Assembly: GCF_030816965.1 (NCBI RefSeq)
Contig: NZ_JAUSYQ010000002.1
Coordinates: forward strand, 9,972,001-10,036,000
Source of the DNA: Streptomyces canus
GTDB lineage: Bacteria; Actinomycetota; Actinomycetes; Streptomycetales; Streptomycetaceae
Reading direction: 5' to 3'
DNA: 64,000 bases
The notes below the pieces were generated by a model. That model had not been told where the DNA came from, did no database searches, and saw only the letters and a list, made by a program, of their open reading frames with translations. Below, in pieces: positions 53,412-61,650 of this stretch. The first letter of the stretch is position 1. Each line of letters opens with the position of its first letter. Made by a program: the position numbers and the translations under genes.

Positions 53412-55160
53412 TTACTGCGCGGGCGGAGGCGGCTTCCGCGCAACTGGAGGAGCTCCGCCGCTCCACGTCCTGTATGCGGTCACGGCCGTCGGCAGCGTGG
53501 GGAAGATCCGCTCGCTGCCGACGCTGTCTGTCAGGCCGTACGCCGTCAGGTCGTCCAGCAGGTCCTGCTTGACGCGGGCGAGGGCGAAGACGATGCCGCG
53601 GTGCGCGAGCTCGCGGCGGAGTTCGTCGACGGCGTCCAGGGCGGTGATGTCGACCTCCACATTGGCCTCGGTGTTGAGGACGAACCAGCGGACCGGTTCC
53701 TTCTGTTCGTCGACGGCGGCCAGGGCCCGGTGGCGGAAGTTCTCGGCGTTGGCGAAGAAGAGAGGGGAGTCGTAGCGGTAGACGAGCAGGCCGGGGATGG
53801 TGCGGGCCTGCGGGTAGTCGTCGATGTCGTGCATGCCGGCCACGCCGGGCACCAGGCCCTCGACGGCGTCGTGCGGGCGGGCCACCCGGGTGAGCAGTTC
53901 GGCCACGGACAGACCGACGGCGACCAGCACGCCGTACAGGATGTCGAGGGCGAGAACCCCTGCCAGGCAGCCGAGCGCCAGGAGGAGTTCCCGGCGGCGG
54001 AAGGACGCCAGCCGTCGGAAGCCCGCCAGGTCGATCATGCGGACCGCCGCGTAGACGACGAGCGCGCCGAGGACTGCCGTTGGTGTGCGGGAGAGCAAGG
54101 GGCTCAGGAAGAGCAGGACCGACAGGACGGCCGCGCCGGCCACCAGCGAGTACGCCTGGCTGCGACCGCCGGCTGAGAAGGCCAGCGCGGTACGGCTGGC
54201 GCTGCCGCTGACCGGGAAGCCGTGCAGCGTGCCCGCGCCGAGGTTGGCGGCGCCCAGTGCGAGGAACTCCTGGTTGGGGTCAAGCCCGGAGCCCCCGTCG
54301 TCGCGCTGGGTGAAGGCCCGGGCGGTGAGGATGAAATCCGTGTAGCCGACCAAGAGGACGCCCAAGGCGGGGAGCACCAGGTGCGGCAACTCGGTCATGT
54401 CCGGCACCGCCACGGTGGGCAGCCCCGAGGGGACGTCGCCGATCACCTTGATGCCGTATTGGCCGTCGAGGTCGAACGCGGACACGGCCGCGGTGCCGAA
54501 CACCACGGCGAGCAGGGGACCGGGGAAGGCGCGGAAGAAGTGGGCCACCGTGAAGAGGACCCCGAGTGCCGCGACGGCGAACAAGGCAGTGGCCAGGTGG
54601 AGCCGCGGCAAGTTCCCTGCAAAGGACCACAGTTGAGGGAAGAAGGCTGAGCCTGTCGTCCGGACACCGGTGAGTTTGGGGAGCTGGTCCACGATCATGA
54701 TCAGCGCGACGCCGGCCAGATAGCCGATCAGCACCGGTCGGGACAGCAGATCAGCGACGAAGCCGAGCCGCGCCGCCCATGCCACCACGCACAGCAGGCC
54801 GACCGCGATCGCGAGCGTGGCCGCCAGCGTCGCGTAGCGCGCCGGATCTCCTGCGGCGAACGGACCCACCACTGTCGCCGTCATCAGCGCGGTCGTCGAC
54901 TCGGGGCCGACTGACAGAAGGCGGGAGGAGCCCAGCAGGGCGTACAGGGCGAGCGCGGGGAGGATCGCCCACAGTCCCGCGACCGGCGGCAGGCCGGCTA
55001 CGCCCGCGTATGCCATCACCTGGGGCACGAGATACGCGGCCACCGTCACTCCGGCCAGGACGTCGCCCTTCAGCCACGAGCGCCGATAGCCGAGCAACGC
55101 ACCGAGCCCGGGCGTGAGACGGCGCCACATGCGAGCACTGCCGACCGAGCTCTGGAACAT
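53412..55160 (-). CDS. SulP family transporter with STAS domain (second copy)
   Basis: 582 residues from ATG 55160, with GAGGAGG upstream; an ATG at 55187 with its own GGAGG and one at 55130 are alternatives. Eleven to twelve membrane segments (YLVPQVMAYAGVAGLPPVAG, ESTTALMTATVVGPFAAGDP, GTLHGFPVSGSASRTALAFS) are followed by a STAS domain (FVLNTEANVEVDITALDAVD). It is clearly divergent from the copy at 4030, with about 35 percent similarity by eye. It probably transports bicarbonate, sulfate or dicarboxylate. It is divergent from the Usp pseudogene and carries GGGCC-type boxes in the shared gap. Confidence 0.92.
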   Translation of the reverse strand: MFQSSVGSARMWRRLTPGLGALLGYRRSWLKGDVLAGVTVAAYLVPQVMAYAGVAGLPPVAGLWAILPALALYALLGSSRLLSVGPESTTALMTATVVGPFAAGDPARYATLAATLAIAVGLLCVVAWAARLGFVADLLSRPVLIGYLAGVALIMIVDQLPKLTGVRTTGSAFFPQLWSFAGNLPRLHLATALFAVAALGVLFTVAHFFRAFPGPLLAVVFGTAAVSAFDLDGQYGIKVIGDVPSGLPTVAVPDMTELPHLVLPALGVLLVGYTDFILTARAFTQRDDGGSGLDPNQEFLALGAANLGAGTLHGFPVSGSASRTALAFSAGGRSQAYSLVAGAAVLSVLLFLSPLLSRTPTAVLGALVVYAAVRMIDLAGFRRLASFRRRELLLALGCLAGVLALDILYGVLVAVGLSVAELLTRVARPHDAVEGLVPGVAGMHDIDDYPQARTIPGLLVYRYDSPLFFANAENFRHRALAAVDEQKEPVRWFVLNTEANVEVDITALDAVDELRRELAHRGIVFALARVKQDLLDDLTAYGLTDSVGSERIFPTLPTAVTAYRTWSGGAPPVARKPPPPAQ

Positions 55161-55316
55161 GATCCTCCTCGGGCAGAAGGATCTCATGATCCTCCGGGAC
55201 CCGGGGTGGCCGCGAGATGCCGCACGGTCCGCGGGTGCCGCTGCTTCTGCAGACCGGATTCCTGCTCCCGTAGGTGTTCTCCGGGCCCTGCGATGGCGCG
55301 GACACCATCGCCCGAC

Positions 55317-55353
55317 GGGGCCTGTCGGCCTCCGACCGGGGACCTGCGGTCTC
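55317..55353. promoter_or_regulatory. Twin GGGGCC-type boxes between SulP and the Usp remnant
   Basis: GGGGCCTGTCGGCCTC (55317-55332) and GGGGACCTGCGGTCTC (55338-55353) are 21 bp apart start to start, two helical turns. They resemble DevR/DosR-type dyads (GGGAC-N4-GTCCC) and the motifs at 57172 and 57623. Confidence 0.4.
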
Positions 55354-55414
55354 TGCACCCGGTCTCTCCTCGTCGCCACCCTGGAGTCACAACCCCGACC
55401 TGGAGGTGCACAAC

Positions 55415-55689
55415 ATGTCCGCCAGCGTCACCGTGGGCCTCGACGGCTCGCCCGAGGGCCACGGTGACGCCGAGCGGGCGGCCCGCGAGGCGGAACTGCG
55501 CGGACTGCCACTGCGGCTGGCGCATGTCTGGGAACCCGTCCCTAGCCCGTGGCGCAGGCCCCGCTCCTGCGGGCCGAGACGCAAGCGCACGGGATCCGCC
55601 GCGGCCCGATCGGCGTCCACATCGGATCCGTCACGCACGCGGTACCGCACCGGGCCACCGCTCCCGTCGCTGTCGTCGCGCACGACTGA
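55415..55689 (+). pseudogene. Universal stress protein with internal deletion and frameshift
   Basis: From ATG 55415 (TGGAGG upstream) the frame reads MSASVTVGLDGSPEGHGDAE, RAAREAELRGLPLRLAHVWE, a normal Usp start with the GLDGS ATP loop. At about 55550 it leaves frame, and the Usp end (GPIGVHIGSVTHAVPHRATA, PVAVVAHD, stop at 55687-55689) appears in another frame. A middle of about 80 residues, including the GxxG phosphate loop, is missing. Confidence 0.75.
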
Positions 55690-55950
55690 ACGCACCCTCT
55701 GAAGGCTGGGGAACGCGCATGCCTGCGGGCGCGTACGGGCGGAACGGCCTGGAGCCCTAACTCCGGCGTAGGAGAGTCAGCTGAACTCGAAGGGGAGCTC
55801 CGGCGGTTGCCGCAGGGCGTTGTGCACCGAGCCGTGGTCGACCCCGCGCGCCGCCAGGACAGCCCGGTGGCACACAGTCTGAGTCGGCCCCTGTCCCGTC
55901 GAGTCACAGCGAGGACGCCTCACCGTCGTGAACCGCCCCGCGAGGGAACG
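55690..55950. other. Unassigned end of CBS-BON operon region
   Basis: A minus frame reads LAARGVDHGSVHNALRQPPE and may be a gene scrap. No gene is called. Confidence 0.35.
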
Positions 55951-56601
55951 TTAGGAGCGGCCGTGCGCGGAGACGTCGAACTCCACGTCCACGACCCCCT
56001 CGACCGCCCGGATCAACCGTGCTGCCACGGGCACCAGGGACGCGTCCCGGATACCGCTGAGCGTCACGACACCGTCCCGTACCGAGACGCGTGCGGCTGA
56101 CGCCGGAGTGGGGAAGAGGTAGGACACCACCTCGCGACGGACCTCCTCCGCGATGTCCTCGTCCTCGCGGAGGAAGACCTTCAGCAGGTCGGCGCGGCTG
56201 ACGATGCCCTGCAGCATGCCCAGGTCGTCGACGACGGGCAGCCTCTTGACCTTCGCGTGCGCCATGGTCCGTGCGGCCTGGGCGAGCGTCGCGTTCGCGT
56301 GGACAGTGAGGGCCGGCGAGGTCATCAGCTCTCCTGCGGTCACCGCGCCGGCCTTCGCGAGGTCGGACAGGCGGCGCAGCTGGGTGTACCGGTCGGGGTC
56401 GCTGTCGCGGAACTCCTCCTTGGGCAGCAGGTCGGCCTCGGACACCACCCCGACGACGCGGCCCTCGCCCTCCAGGACGGGCAGGGCGCTGACCTTCCAG
56501 TCGTGCATCATTCGCACGATCTCCTTGAAGGAGGCGCCCCGGCCGATGGCGGCGACGGTCTGGGTCATCACGTCGCTGACGATGTGCGGGGTGCCGTGCA
56601 T
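55951..56601 (-). CDS. CBS-domain pair plus BON domain protein
   Basis: 216 residues from ATG 56601, GGGAGG upstream. Two CBS motifs occupy residues 1-150 (SDVMTQTVAAIGRGASFKEI, KVSALPVLEGEGRVVGVVSE, MTSPALTVHANATLAQAART, VKRLPVVDDLGMLQGIVSRA). A BON domain follows (SVRDGVVTLSGIRDASLVPV, GVVDVEFDV). CBS pairs sense adenine nucleotides; BON domains bind lipid or protein. The combination is typical of stress-linked proteins in actinomycetes, beside Usp and cyclic-nucleotide-binding genes. Confidence 0.92.
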   Translation of the reverse strand: MHGTPHIVSDVMTQTVAAIGRGASFKEIVRMMHDWKVSALPVLEGEGRVVGVVSEADLLPKEEFRDSDPDRYTQLRRLSDLAKAGAVTAGELMTSPALTVHANATLAQAARTMAHAKVKRLPVVDDLGMLQGIVSRADLLKVFLREDEDIAEEVRREVVSYLFPTPASAARVSVRDGVVTLSGIRDASLVPVAARLIRAVEGVVDVEFDVSAHGRS

Positions 56602-56639
56602 GACGCCTCCCTCGGCGCTGTCACTTCGACTCGGTGAGG

Positions 56640-57104
56640 TCACAGGAGGCTGCCGCTGCCGTAGGGGGCGTACAGATCCAGCAGCCGGGTGCGGGACGAG
56701 CGCAGGCGGTGGGCGAGGACGTCCCCCACCCACTGGGCGACGCTCGCGCCGAGCGCGGGGTCGTCCCGGCACATCGAGCGGACTGCGGTGGCGTCGAACT
56801 CGTAGGCGCGCACCGGGCTGGTCGCCTCGGCGCCCAGATGCCAGCTGTGCGGGGCGAACAGCCAGGACCAGCCGAGGAGTTGGTTGTGGTCGAGGGTCTC
56901 GATGACGGCCGCGCGGCGGCCGGGGACGTGCATGTCCAGGGCGACGGTGCCGGTACGGATGATCCAGAACCGATCCGCCGTGCCGCCTTCCTCGAACAGG
57001 CGGGTGCCCTGCGGGAACGACACCTCCCGGGCGAAGCGCATCAACCGATGACGGTGCTCGGCCGGCAGTGCCTGCAACATGCCGGCCATGGCGGGAGCGT
57101 TCAT
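56640..57104 (-). CDS. Crp-like cyclic-nucleotide-binding protein without DNA-binding domain
   Basis: 154 residues from ATG 57104, GGAGG upstream. The cNMP fold is clear (VSFPQGTRLFEEGGTADRFW, TGTVALDMHVPGRRAAVIET, NQLLGWSWLF). The protein ends at about residue 150, while a Crp/Fnr helix-turn-helix would need another 70 residues, so it is probably a free sensor. The conserved phosphate arginine motif is not obvious. It lies just upstream of CBS-BON on the same strand, 38 bases apart, likely in one operon. Confidence 0.88.
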   Translation of the reverse strand: MNAPAMAGMLQALPAEHRHRLMRFAREVSFPQGTRLFEEGGTADRFWIIRTGTVALDMHVPGRRAAVIETLDHNQLLGWSWLFAPHSWHLGAEATSPVRAYEFDATAVRSMCRDDPALGASVAQWVGDVLAHRLRSSRTRLLDLYAPYGSGSLL

Positions 57105-57171
57105 GACGTGCCTCCAGTCAGGGCGTACGAACCTGCCATGTCCAGCGTGTGCCTGTGCCTGCTCCTGGGCC

Positions 57172-57190
57172 ATGGGCCGCCCGGCCCCAT
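57172..57190. promoter_or_regulatory. GGGCC-N4-GGCCC inverted repeat upstream of the cNMP/CBS operon
   Basis: ATGGGCCGCCCGGCCCCAT is a 19-bp near-perfect dyad, 68 bp upstream of the cNMP gene start. It resembles the boxes at 55317 and 57623. Confidence 0.4.
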
Positions 57191-57299
57191 CGCCGCGCCG
57201 TCCGGTACCCCGTTGAGAGTCCTTGGGCCTCTGGGCGGGGGAACGGGCCGGGTGGTTCGATGAAGACGAGAGACAAGCTGTTGGAAGGGGGTGCTCATT

Positions 57300-57500
57300 G
57301 TGGGTACGTCACTGACCCCGGAGTTCTGGAGGCTGTTCGCCGTCCTCCTGGTGATCTCCATGGCGGTCACCTTCGTGCTCAGCGCCGCGCTCGACGCGCT
57401 GGCGCTCAGGGCACAGCGGTGCCACATCCGGCGCCGGCGGACGGCCACACGGATGACCGAGGCGTCCCGCCGACCCGTCCGGAGCCTGGTTCGGCACTGA
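57300..57500 (+). CDS. Small membrane protein
   Basis: 66 residues from GTG 57300, with GGAAGGGGG seven bases upstream. One membrane helix (residues 8-32, FWRLFAVLLVISMAVTFVLS) is followed by a basic tail (RCHIRRRRTATR). No family recognised. Position between stress genes suggests a membrane accessory. Confidence 0.6.
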   Translation: MGTSLTPEFWRLFAVLLVISMAVTFVLSAALDALALRAQRCHIRRRRTATRMTEASRRPVRSLVRH

Positions 57501-57622
57501 GTCGCAGAGGTGCGGAGCGCAGCTCTCGCGCCGGAAACCGTGGGGGCGCAGTGCTGGACGTCCGGGCCCCCTCGGGAAAGTGGATGCCGGCCCGGGGGCG
57601 AGTCCTTTGCCGGGCCGGAGTG

Positions 57623-57657
57623 GGGCCGAAAGGGTCCGTGAAGGGCCTGTACGGCCC
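57623..57657. promoter_or_regulatory. Twin GGGCC-N5-GGYCC boxes upstream of the tandem Usp gene
   Basis: GGGCCGAAAGGGTCC (57623-57637) and GGGCCTGTACGGCCC (57643-57657) start exactly 20 bp apart and end 75 bp before the Usp start. Two-turn spacing is typical of tandem response-regulator sites. Confidence 0.5.
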
Positions 57658-57731
57658 CTGCGCACAAGGCCGTTCCTGGACAACGCTCGATCCAGAGGAG
57701 CACACAGGCTCAAACGGAGGAGGCAGGCAGC

Positions 57732-58640
57732 ATGCTTCAGCACGTCACCGCAGGAGTCGACGGTTCCACCGAGAGTCTCGCGGCCGCACACTGGGCGGCC
57801 CGGGAAGCCCTGCGTCGCGGAGCCGCGTTGAGGCTGGTGCACGCATGGGCCTGGCATCCCCGCCCGGCCGCCTCCGTACCCATGGGCACGAGCGAGCGCG
57901 AGTGGGCCCAGCAGACCCTGGACGGAGCGGCCGGCAGCGTCCGGGCCGCACACCCAGGACTGCGGATCGTCGAGCAGTTGGTGTCCGGCTCCGCGGTCGA
58001 CGCCCTGCTCACTGCGCCCGAGGAGGTGGAATTGCTGGTGCTGGGCTCCCGCGGACTCGACGGTGTCGCGGGGTTCCTGGTCGGATCCGTGTCCCAGCGG
58101 GTCGTGGCCAGGTCGGTGCGCCCCGTGGTGCTCGTCCGGGCGGGCGAGGCCGCCGCCGACGAACACCTTCCGGTGTGCGACGGTGTCTCGCCGGACGAGA
58201 TTCCCGGGACCCCCTACCGCGATGTCGTCCTGGGGCTGGACACCCGGCGCCCCTGCGACGAGCTGATCGAGTTCGCCTTCGAGGTCGCCGGGCGCTACGG
58301 CGCCGCACTGCACGTGATCCACGCCTTCAGCGTTCCGTCGGCCGACGGCGCCGACCTGCACGCGGTCACGGGGGCCGGGCCGGCGCTGCTGGCGGCACAG
58401 GAACGCGCCGTCGTCGCGACGCTGCGTCCGTGGTGCGAGAAGTTCCCCGAGATCTCCGTGACCGAGACCGTCTCCGAAGGCAGGGCGGCCACCGCACTGG
58501 TGCGCGCGTCGTCCGGTGCTTCCCTCGTCGTGGTGGGGCGCCGCATCCGGGACGGTCACCTCGGCACACACATCGGGCCCGTGACGCACGCGGCGCTGCA
58601 CCATGTCGGCTGCCCCGTCGCCGTCGTACCGCACGCCTGA
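57732..58640 (+). CDS. Universal stress protein with two Usp domains
   Basis: 302 residues, ATG 57732, GGAGGAGG upstream. Domain 1 (2-140): VTAGVDGSTESLAAAHWAAR and GSRGLDGVAGFLVGSVSQRV, ending PVVLVRAG. Domain 2 (160-302): VVLGLDTRRPCDELIEFAFE and GRRIRDGHLGTHIGPVTHAA, ending PVAVVPHA. Each has an ATP-type GxxG(9)GS/T loop. Tandem Usp proteins respond to hypoxia, starvation and stationary phase in actinomycetes. The upstream boxes at 57623 suggest a DevR-type activator. Carbamate kinase follows. Confidence 0.95.
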   Translation: MLQHVTAGVDGSTESLAAAHWAAREALRRGAALRLVHAWAWHPRPAASVPMGTSEREWAQQTLDGAAGSVRAAHPGLRIVEQLVSGSAVDALLTAPEEVELLVLGSRGLDGVAGFLVGSVSQRVVARSVRPVVLVRAGEAAADEHLPVCDGVSPDEIPGTPYRDVVLGLDTRRPCDELIEFAFEVAGRYGAALHVIHAFSVPSADGADLHAVTGAGPALLAAQERAVVATLRPWCEKFPEISVTETVSEGRAATALVRASSGASLVVVGRRIRDGHLGTHIGPVTHAALHHVGCPVAVVPHA

Positions 58641-58737
58641 ACCGGTTCCCACGGTGCTCCGATCGGCGCCGCCCGACCACCGCACCCGCCCGGACCGGGA
58701 ACGGCTCTCCGATCATGCGGAGAACGGGTTGCACACC

Positions 58738-58773
58738 ATGAAGACCGTGCTGGTCGTCACACTGGAGGACTGA
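58738..58773 (+). CDS. Possible 11-codon leader ORF before carbamate kinase
   Basis: MKTVLVVTLED ends with a stop three bases before the carbamate kinase start, and its last codons contain GGAGGA, which is also the ribosome site of arcC. Coupling or a leftover of a deleted gene is possible. Its own ribosome site is poor. Confidence 0.35.
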   Translation: MKTVLVVTLED

Positions 58774-58776
58774 ACC

Positions 58777-59700
58777 GTGCGCATCGTCATCGCCCTCGGC
58801 GGCAATGCCCTGCTGCGCCGGGGTGATCGCCCCGACGCAGCCGTGCAGCAGACGAACGTCGACCGGGTGGCCACCGCCGTCGCCGCCCTCGCCCTGGAAC
58901 ACGAGATCGTCATCACGCATGGCAACGAGCCGCAGATCGGCCTGCTCGCCATGGAGAGCGCGGCCGACCCGGTCCTGACCGCCTCCTTCCCGCTCGACCT
59001 GCTCGGCGCCCAGACCGAGGGTCTGATCGGCTCGCTGCTGGTCCGTGCCCTGCACGACACGCTTCCCGGCCGCAAGATCGCCGCACTCGTCACCCACACC
59101 CTGGTACGGGGCGACGATCCGGCGTTCGCGCGGCCCACCAAGCGCGTCGGCCCCGTGTATCCCGGGGACGTCGCCCGCTCCCTCGCGCGAAGGCGCGGCT
59201 GGCACATCGCCAAGGACGCCACCGGGTGGCGCCAGGTCGTCGCCTCACCTGCGCCGGAGGGGATCGTGGAGACCGAGACCATCCATGACCTGCTCACCTG
59301 CGGCGTGCTGGTCATCTGTGCCGGCGGCGGGGGAGTACCCGTCACCGCCGACCACGACACCGGCGCACTGACCGGCGCCGAGGCGGTCGTCGACAAGGAC
59401 CTCACGGCCGCCCTGCTCGCCGAGGAACTCAAGGCCGACTTCCTGCTCATCCTCACCGACGTGCCGAACGTCTACGCCGACTACGGCACCCAGCACCAGC
59501 AGTCCGTCCTCGACGTCACCCCCGACGATCTGCGGCGGGGCGGCTTCCCCGAGGACTCGATGGGCCCCAAGACGGAGGCCGCCGCCCGGTTCGTCGAACG
59601 CACAGGCGGTCTGGCTGCCATCGGCGCCCTCGACGCCGCGTACGAGATCGTCCACGGGTGGTCGGGGACCCTCGTGCGCTCTGACCTGACCGTCGGCTGA
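58777..59700 (+). CDS. arcC: Carbamate kinase
   Basis: 307 residues, GTG 58777 with GGAGGA upstream. The enzyme converts carbamoyl phosphate and ADP to ATP, carbamate and ammonia, the last step of arginine or agmatine fermentation. Motifs: IVIALGGNALLRRGD at the N-terminus, THGNEPQIGLLAM, VICAGGGGVPVTADHDTGA, AVVDKDLTAALLAEELKADF, and GSMGPKTEAAARF-like MGPKTEAA. No arginine deiminase or ornithine carbamoyltransferase is in the window. With the Usp and CBS genes it suggests ATP supply under low oxygen. Confidence 0.95.
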   Translation: MRIVIALGGNALLRRGDRPDAAVQQTNVDRVATAVAALALEHEIVITHGNEPQIGLLAMESAADPVLTASFPLDLLGAQTEGLIGSLLVRALHDTLPGRKIAALVTHTLVRGDDPAFARPTKRVGPVYPGDVARSLARRRGWHIAKDATGWRQVVASPAPEGIVETETIHDLLTCGVLVICAGGGGVPVTADHDTGALTGAEAVVDKDLTAALLAEELKADFLLILTDVPNVYADYGTQHQQSVLDVTPDDLRRGGFPEDSMGPKTEAAARFVERTGGLAAIGALDAAYEIVHGWSGTLVRSDLTVG

Positions 59701-59759
59701 GAGCCGCCGGACGCTTCGGGCACCGACGGCCCTGGGGTCTGGCGCGAAGGGATGGGGCC

Positions 59760-60347
59760 GGAGCAGTTCTTCCCCGGCACTCTCGGCCGTCATCCTGATC
59801 AAAGCGATGAGCCTGGTCGTGGTCCTGGTCGCCCTGCCCGCCCGACTCGCGGCGGTCCCGGCCGCCGAGGTCGCCGCACGCTGGCCAGTCGCGGTCAACC
59901 TGCTGGCCGGCAGCCTGCTCGGAGCCTGGGCCGGAGCAAGCTGGGCGGTCCGCATGCGGTCCTCCACCCTCATACAAGGTCCTGGCCGCTCTGATGGTGC
60001 TCATGGCCGCCGCCCTGGTCGTCACCCACACCACTACCCTGGACACGCTCGCGCTCCCGCGATGGGCCCAGGTCCCATGCGGCGTCGCGGCCGTATTCGG
60101 CATCGGGGTGGTCGCCGCGATCATGGGCGTCGTCGGAGGCGAGCTGCTGATCCCGACGATCGTGCTGCTGTTCGGAGAAGACATCAAGACCGCCGGAAGC
60201 CTCTCCCTGCTGGTCTCCCTGCCGACCATGCTGGTCGCACTCGCCCGCTACAGCCGCGACGGCAGCTTCTCCGTCCTCGGCGCCAACATCCGCTTCACCA
60301 CGATCATGGCCGCAGGCTCCGTCACCGGCGCGGTGCTCGGCGGATTG
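59760..60347 (+). pseudogene. TauE/SafE sulfite exporter-like permease, truncated
   Basis: One frame holds SAVILIKAMSLVVVLVALPA and ARWPVAVNLLAGSLLGAWAG; after one extra base near 59972 another frame continues VLMAAALVVTHTTTLDTLAL, FGIGVVAAIMGVVGGELLIP and SVTGAVLGGL. The first third and the last part are missing; the gene ends in the tail of the convergent DUF1772 gene. The repeated hydrophobic TauE/SafE pattern with GIVxGxxGGGG-like VGGELLIPT is clear. Confidence 0.75.
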
Positions 60348-60834
60348 TCCGCGCCGAGGTGTTCGGCGGGCTTGAACGACGTGTACGAGGCAGCGACGTT
60401 GCAAGGGCGAGGGCCGCGAAGGCGAGGACCGCGGCTACCGTCCGGACGGCGTGGGCGATCTGCCAGCGGTCCCGTACGTTGGTCCAGTCGGAGGGCGGGG
60501 ACTGGGCGTTCCAGTGGAGTTGATCGGAGTTGATGGGCAGGTTGACGGTGAGCGTGAGGCCGAGAACGAGGACCAGGAGGGCGAGTGCGGCCACGGTCGG
60601 CCATCGGGTGTCTGTTCGGTAGGTCTGGTAAGCCAGTACCGCTGTGGTGATCAGCGCCGGCAGGAGTGTGGCGACGGCGAGTTTGTCGAGGGAGTCGAGT
60701 TCGACCAGCCGGACCTGGGTGTAGACGGTGCTGTCGAAGCCGCGCAGCGAGAGTTCCAGGACGAGGACTGACGTGAGGAATCCGGCGAACAGTCCCGCGC
60801 ATACGAGGCTGACGAAACGGGCGCACTTCGTCAT
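60322..60834 (-). CDS. DUF1772 (anthrone oxygenase-like) membrane protein, C-terminus disturbed
   Basis: 170 residues from ATG 60834. Four hydrophobic segments are visible (VSLVCAGLFAGFLTSVLVLE, LPALITTAVLAYQTY, ALLVLVLGLTLTVNLPIN, AVRTVAAVLAFAALALATSL). The motif LTVNLPINSDQLHWNAQSPP is the DUF1772 signature. After LATSLPR the sequence runs into TauE/SafE DNA and gains about 20 basic residues before a stop, so the true end has been lost. It may still fold. Confidence 0.8.
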   Translation of the reverse strand: MTKCARFVSLVCAGLFAGFLTSVLVLELSLRGFDSTVYTQVRLVELDSLDKLAVATLLPALITTAVLAYQTYRTDTRWPTVAALALLVLVLGLTLTVNLPINSDQLHWNAQSPPSDWTNVRDRWQIAHAVRTVAAVLAFAALALATSLPRTRRSSPPNTSARTIRRAPRR

Positions 60835-60981
60835 GATCACGCTCTTTCGTGATGGGTGACCCGGGCGGCGAAGGGGCGGGCGGGACGGCCGAGGCGTCTT
60901 CTTGACTTTGTTGGTGGCCGTCGCGGGTCGTCGCTTGTTTCCTCTGTCGCAGCCCGGGTCGTGTGCGTGGCTGGTTATGGG

Positions 60982-61650
60982 TCAGTTCGCGATTCCTACG
61001 ACCTGCTCGATGGTGTCCGGCTGGTTCACCATGGCGAGCATGTGGTGGGCGACGTCGGCGCGTGGCACGGAGAACCCGCCCCGGATGTTGCGGTTCCACG
61101 CGGTCCGGTACATGCCGGTCAGGGGCTTGTCGGTGAGTTTGGGCGGGCGCGACACCGTCCATTGCAGTCCGCTGTCGCGCAGGATCTGCTCGGTGACGGC
61201 GAGGTCGGCGTAGTGCCGGCCGAACATGGCCCGGGTCAACGGGACTCCCAGGTGGCGCATGAAGAAGCCGTCGCCGGGATCGTGCCTGGGTGGCGTCGGC
61301 CGACCCGGCAGCGGCACCGGTCCGACGGGTGCAGCGCTGACGATGATGATCCGCCGGACGTGCTCGGCCTGCATCGCCGCGACGATCGCGCGGGAACCAC
61401 GGGAGGTGATGCCCGCGTCCGCCCGCGGGTTTCGCGGGCCGAGCGCGGACAGCACGGCGTCGGCGTCGCGTACCGCCGCGGCGAGCGTCCGCATGTCGGG
61501 TCGGGTGAGGTCGACGGCGACCGTCCGGACAACGCTCGGCAGCTCACGTGGGCGGCGGGCCACGGCGGTGACGTCATGCCCGCCGGCCACCGCCTGCTCG
61601 ACCAGGTGCCGTCCGATACCGCCGGTGGCGGCCACGATTGTGAGTTTCAT
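60982..61650 (-). CDS. NAD(P)H-binding atypical SDR protein
   Basis: 222 residues, ATG 61650, which overlaps the NmrA-like gene stop by four bases. The GxxGxxG loop is IVAATGGIGRHLVEQA, with GPRNPRADAGITSRG and a typical late VSRPPKLTDKP. It belongs to the NmrA/flavin-reductase-like group (YwnB-type). It is coupled to the gene at 61647 and lies downstream of an ECF41 sigma gene. Confidence 0.9.
   Translation of the reverse strand: MKLTIVAATGGIGRHLVEQAVAGGHDVTAVARRPRELPSVVRTVAVDLTRPDMRTLAAAVRDADAVLSALGPRNPRADAGITSRGSRAIVAAMQAEHVRRIIIVSAAPVGPVPLPGRPTPPRHDPGDGFFMRHLGVPLTRAMFGRHYADLAVTEQILRDSGLQWTVSRPPKLTDKPLTGMYRTAWNRNIRGGFSVPRADVAHHMLAMVNQPDTIEQVVGIAN

Noticed and set aside
57149..58741. 530-residue plus frame over the Usp gene
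   Set aside because: Shadow frame; the true Usp frame from 57732 has two clear ATP-binding domains.
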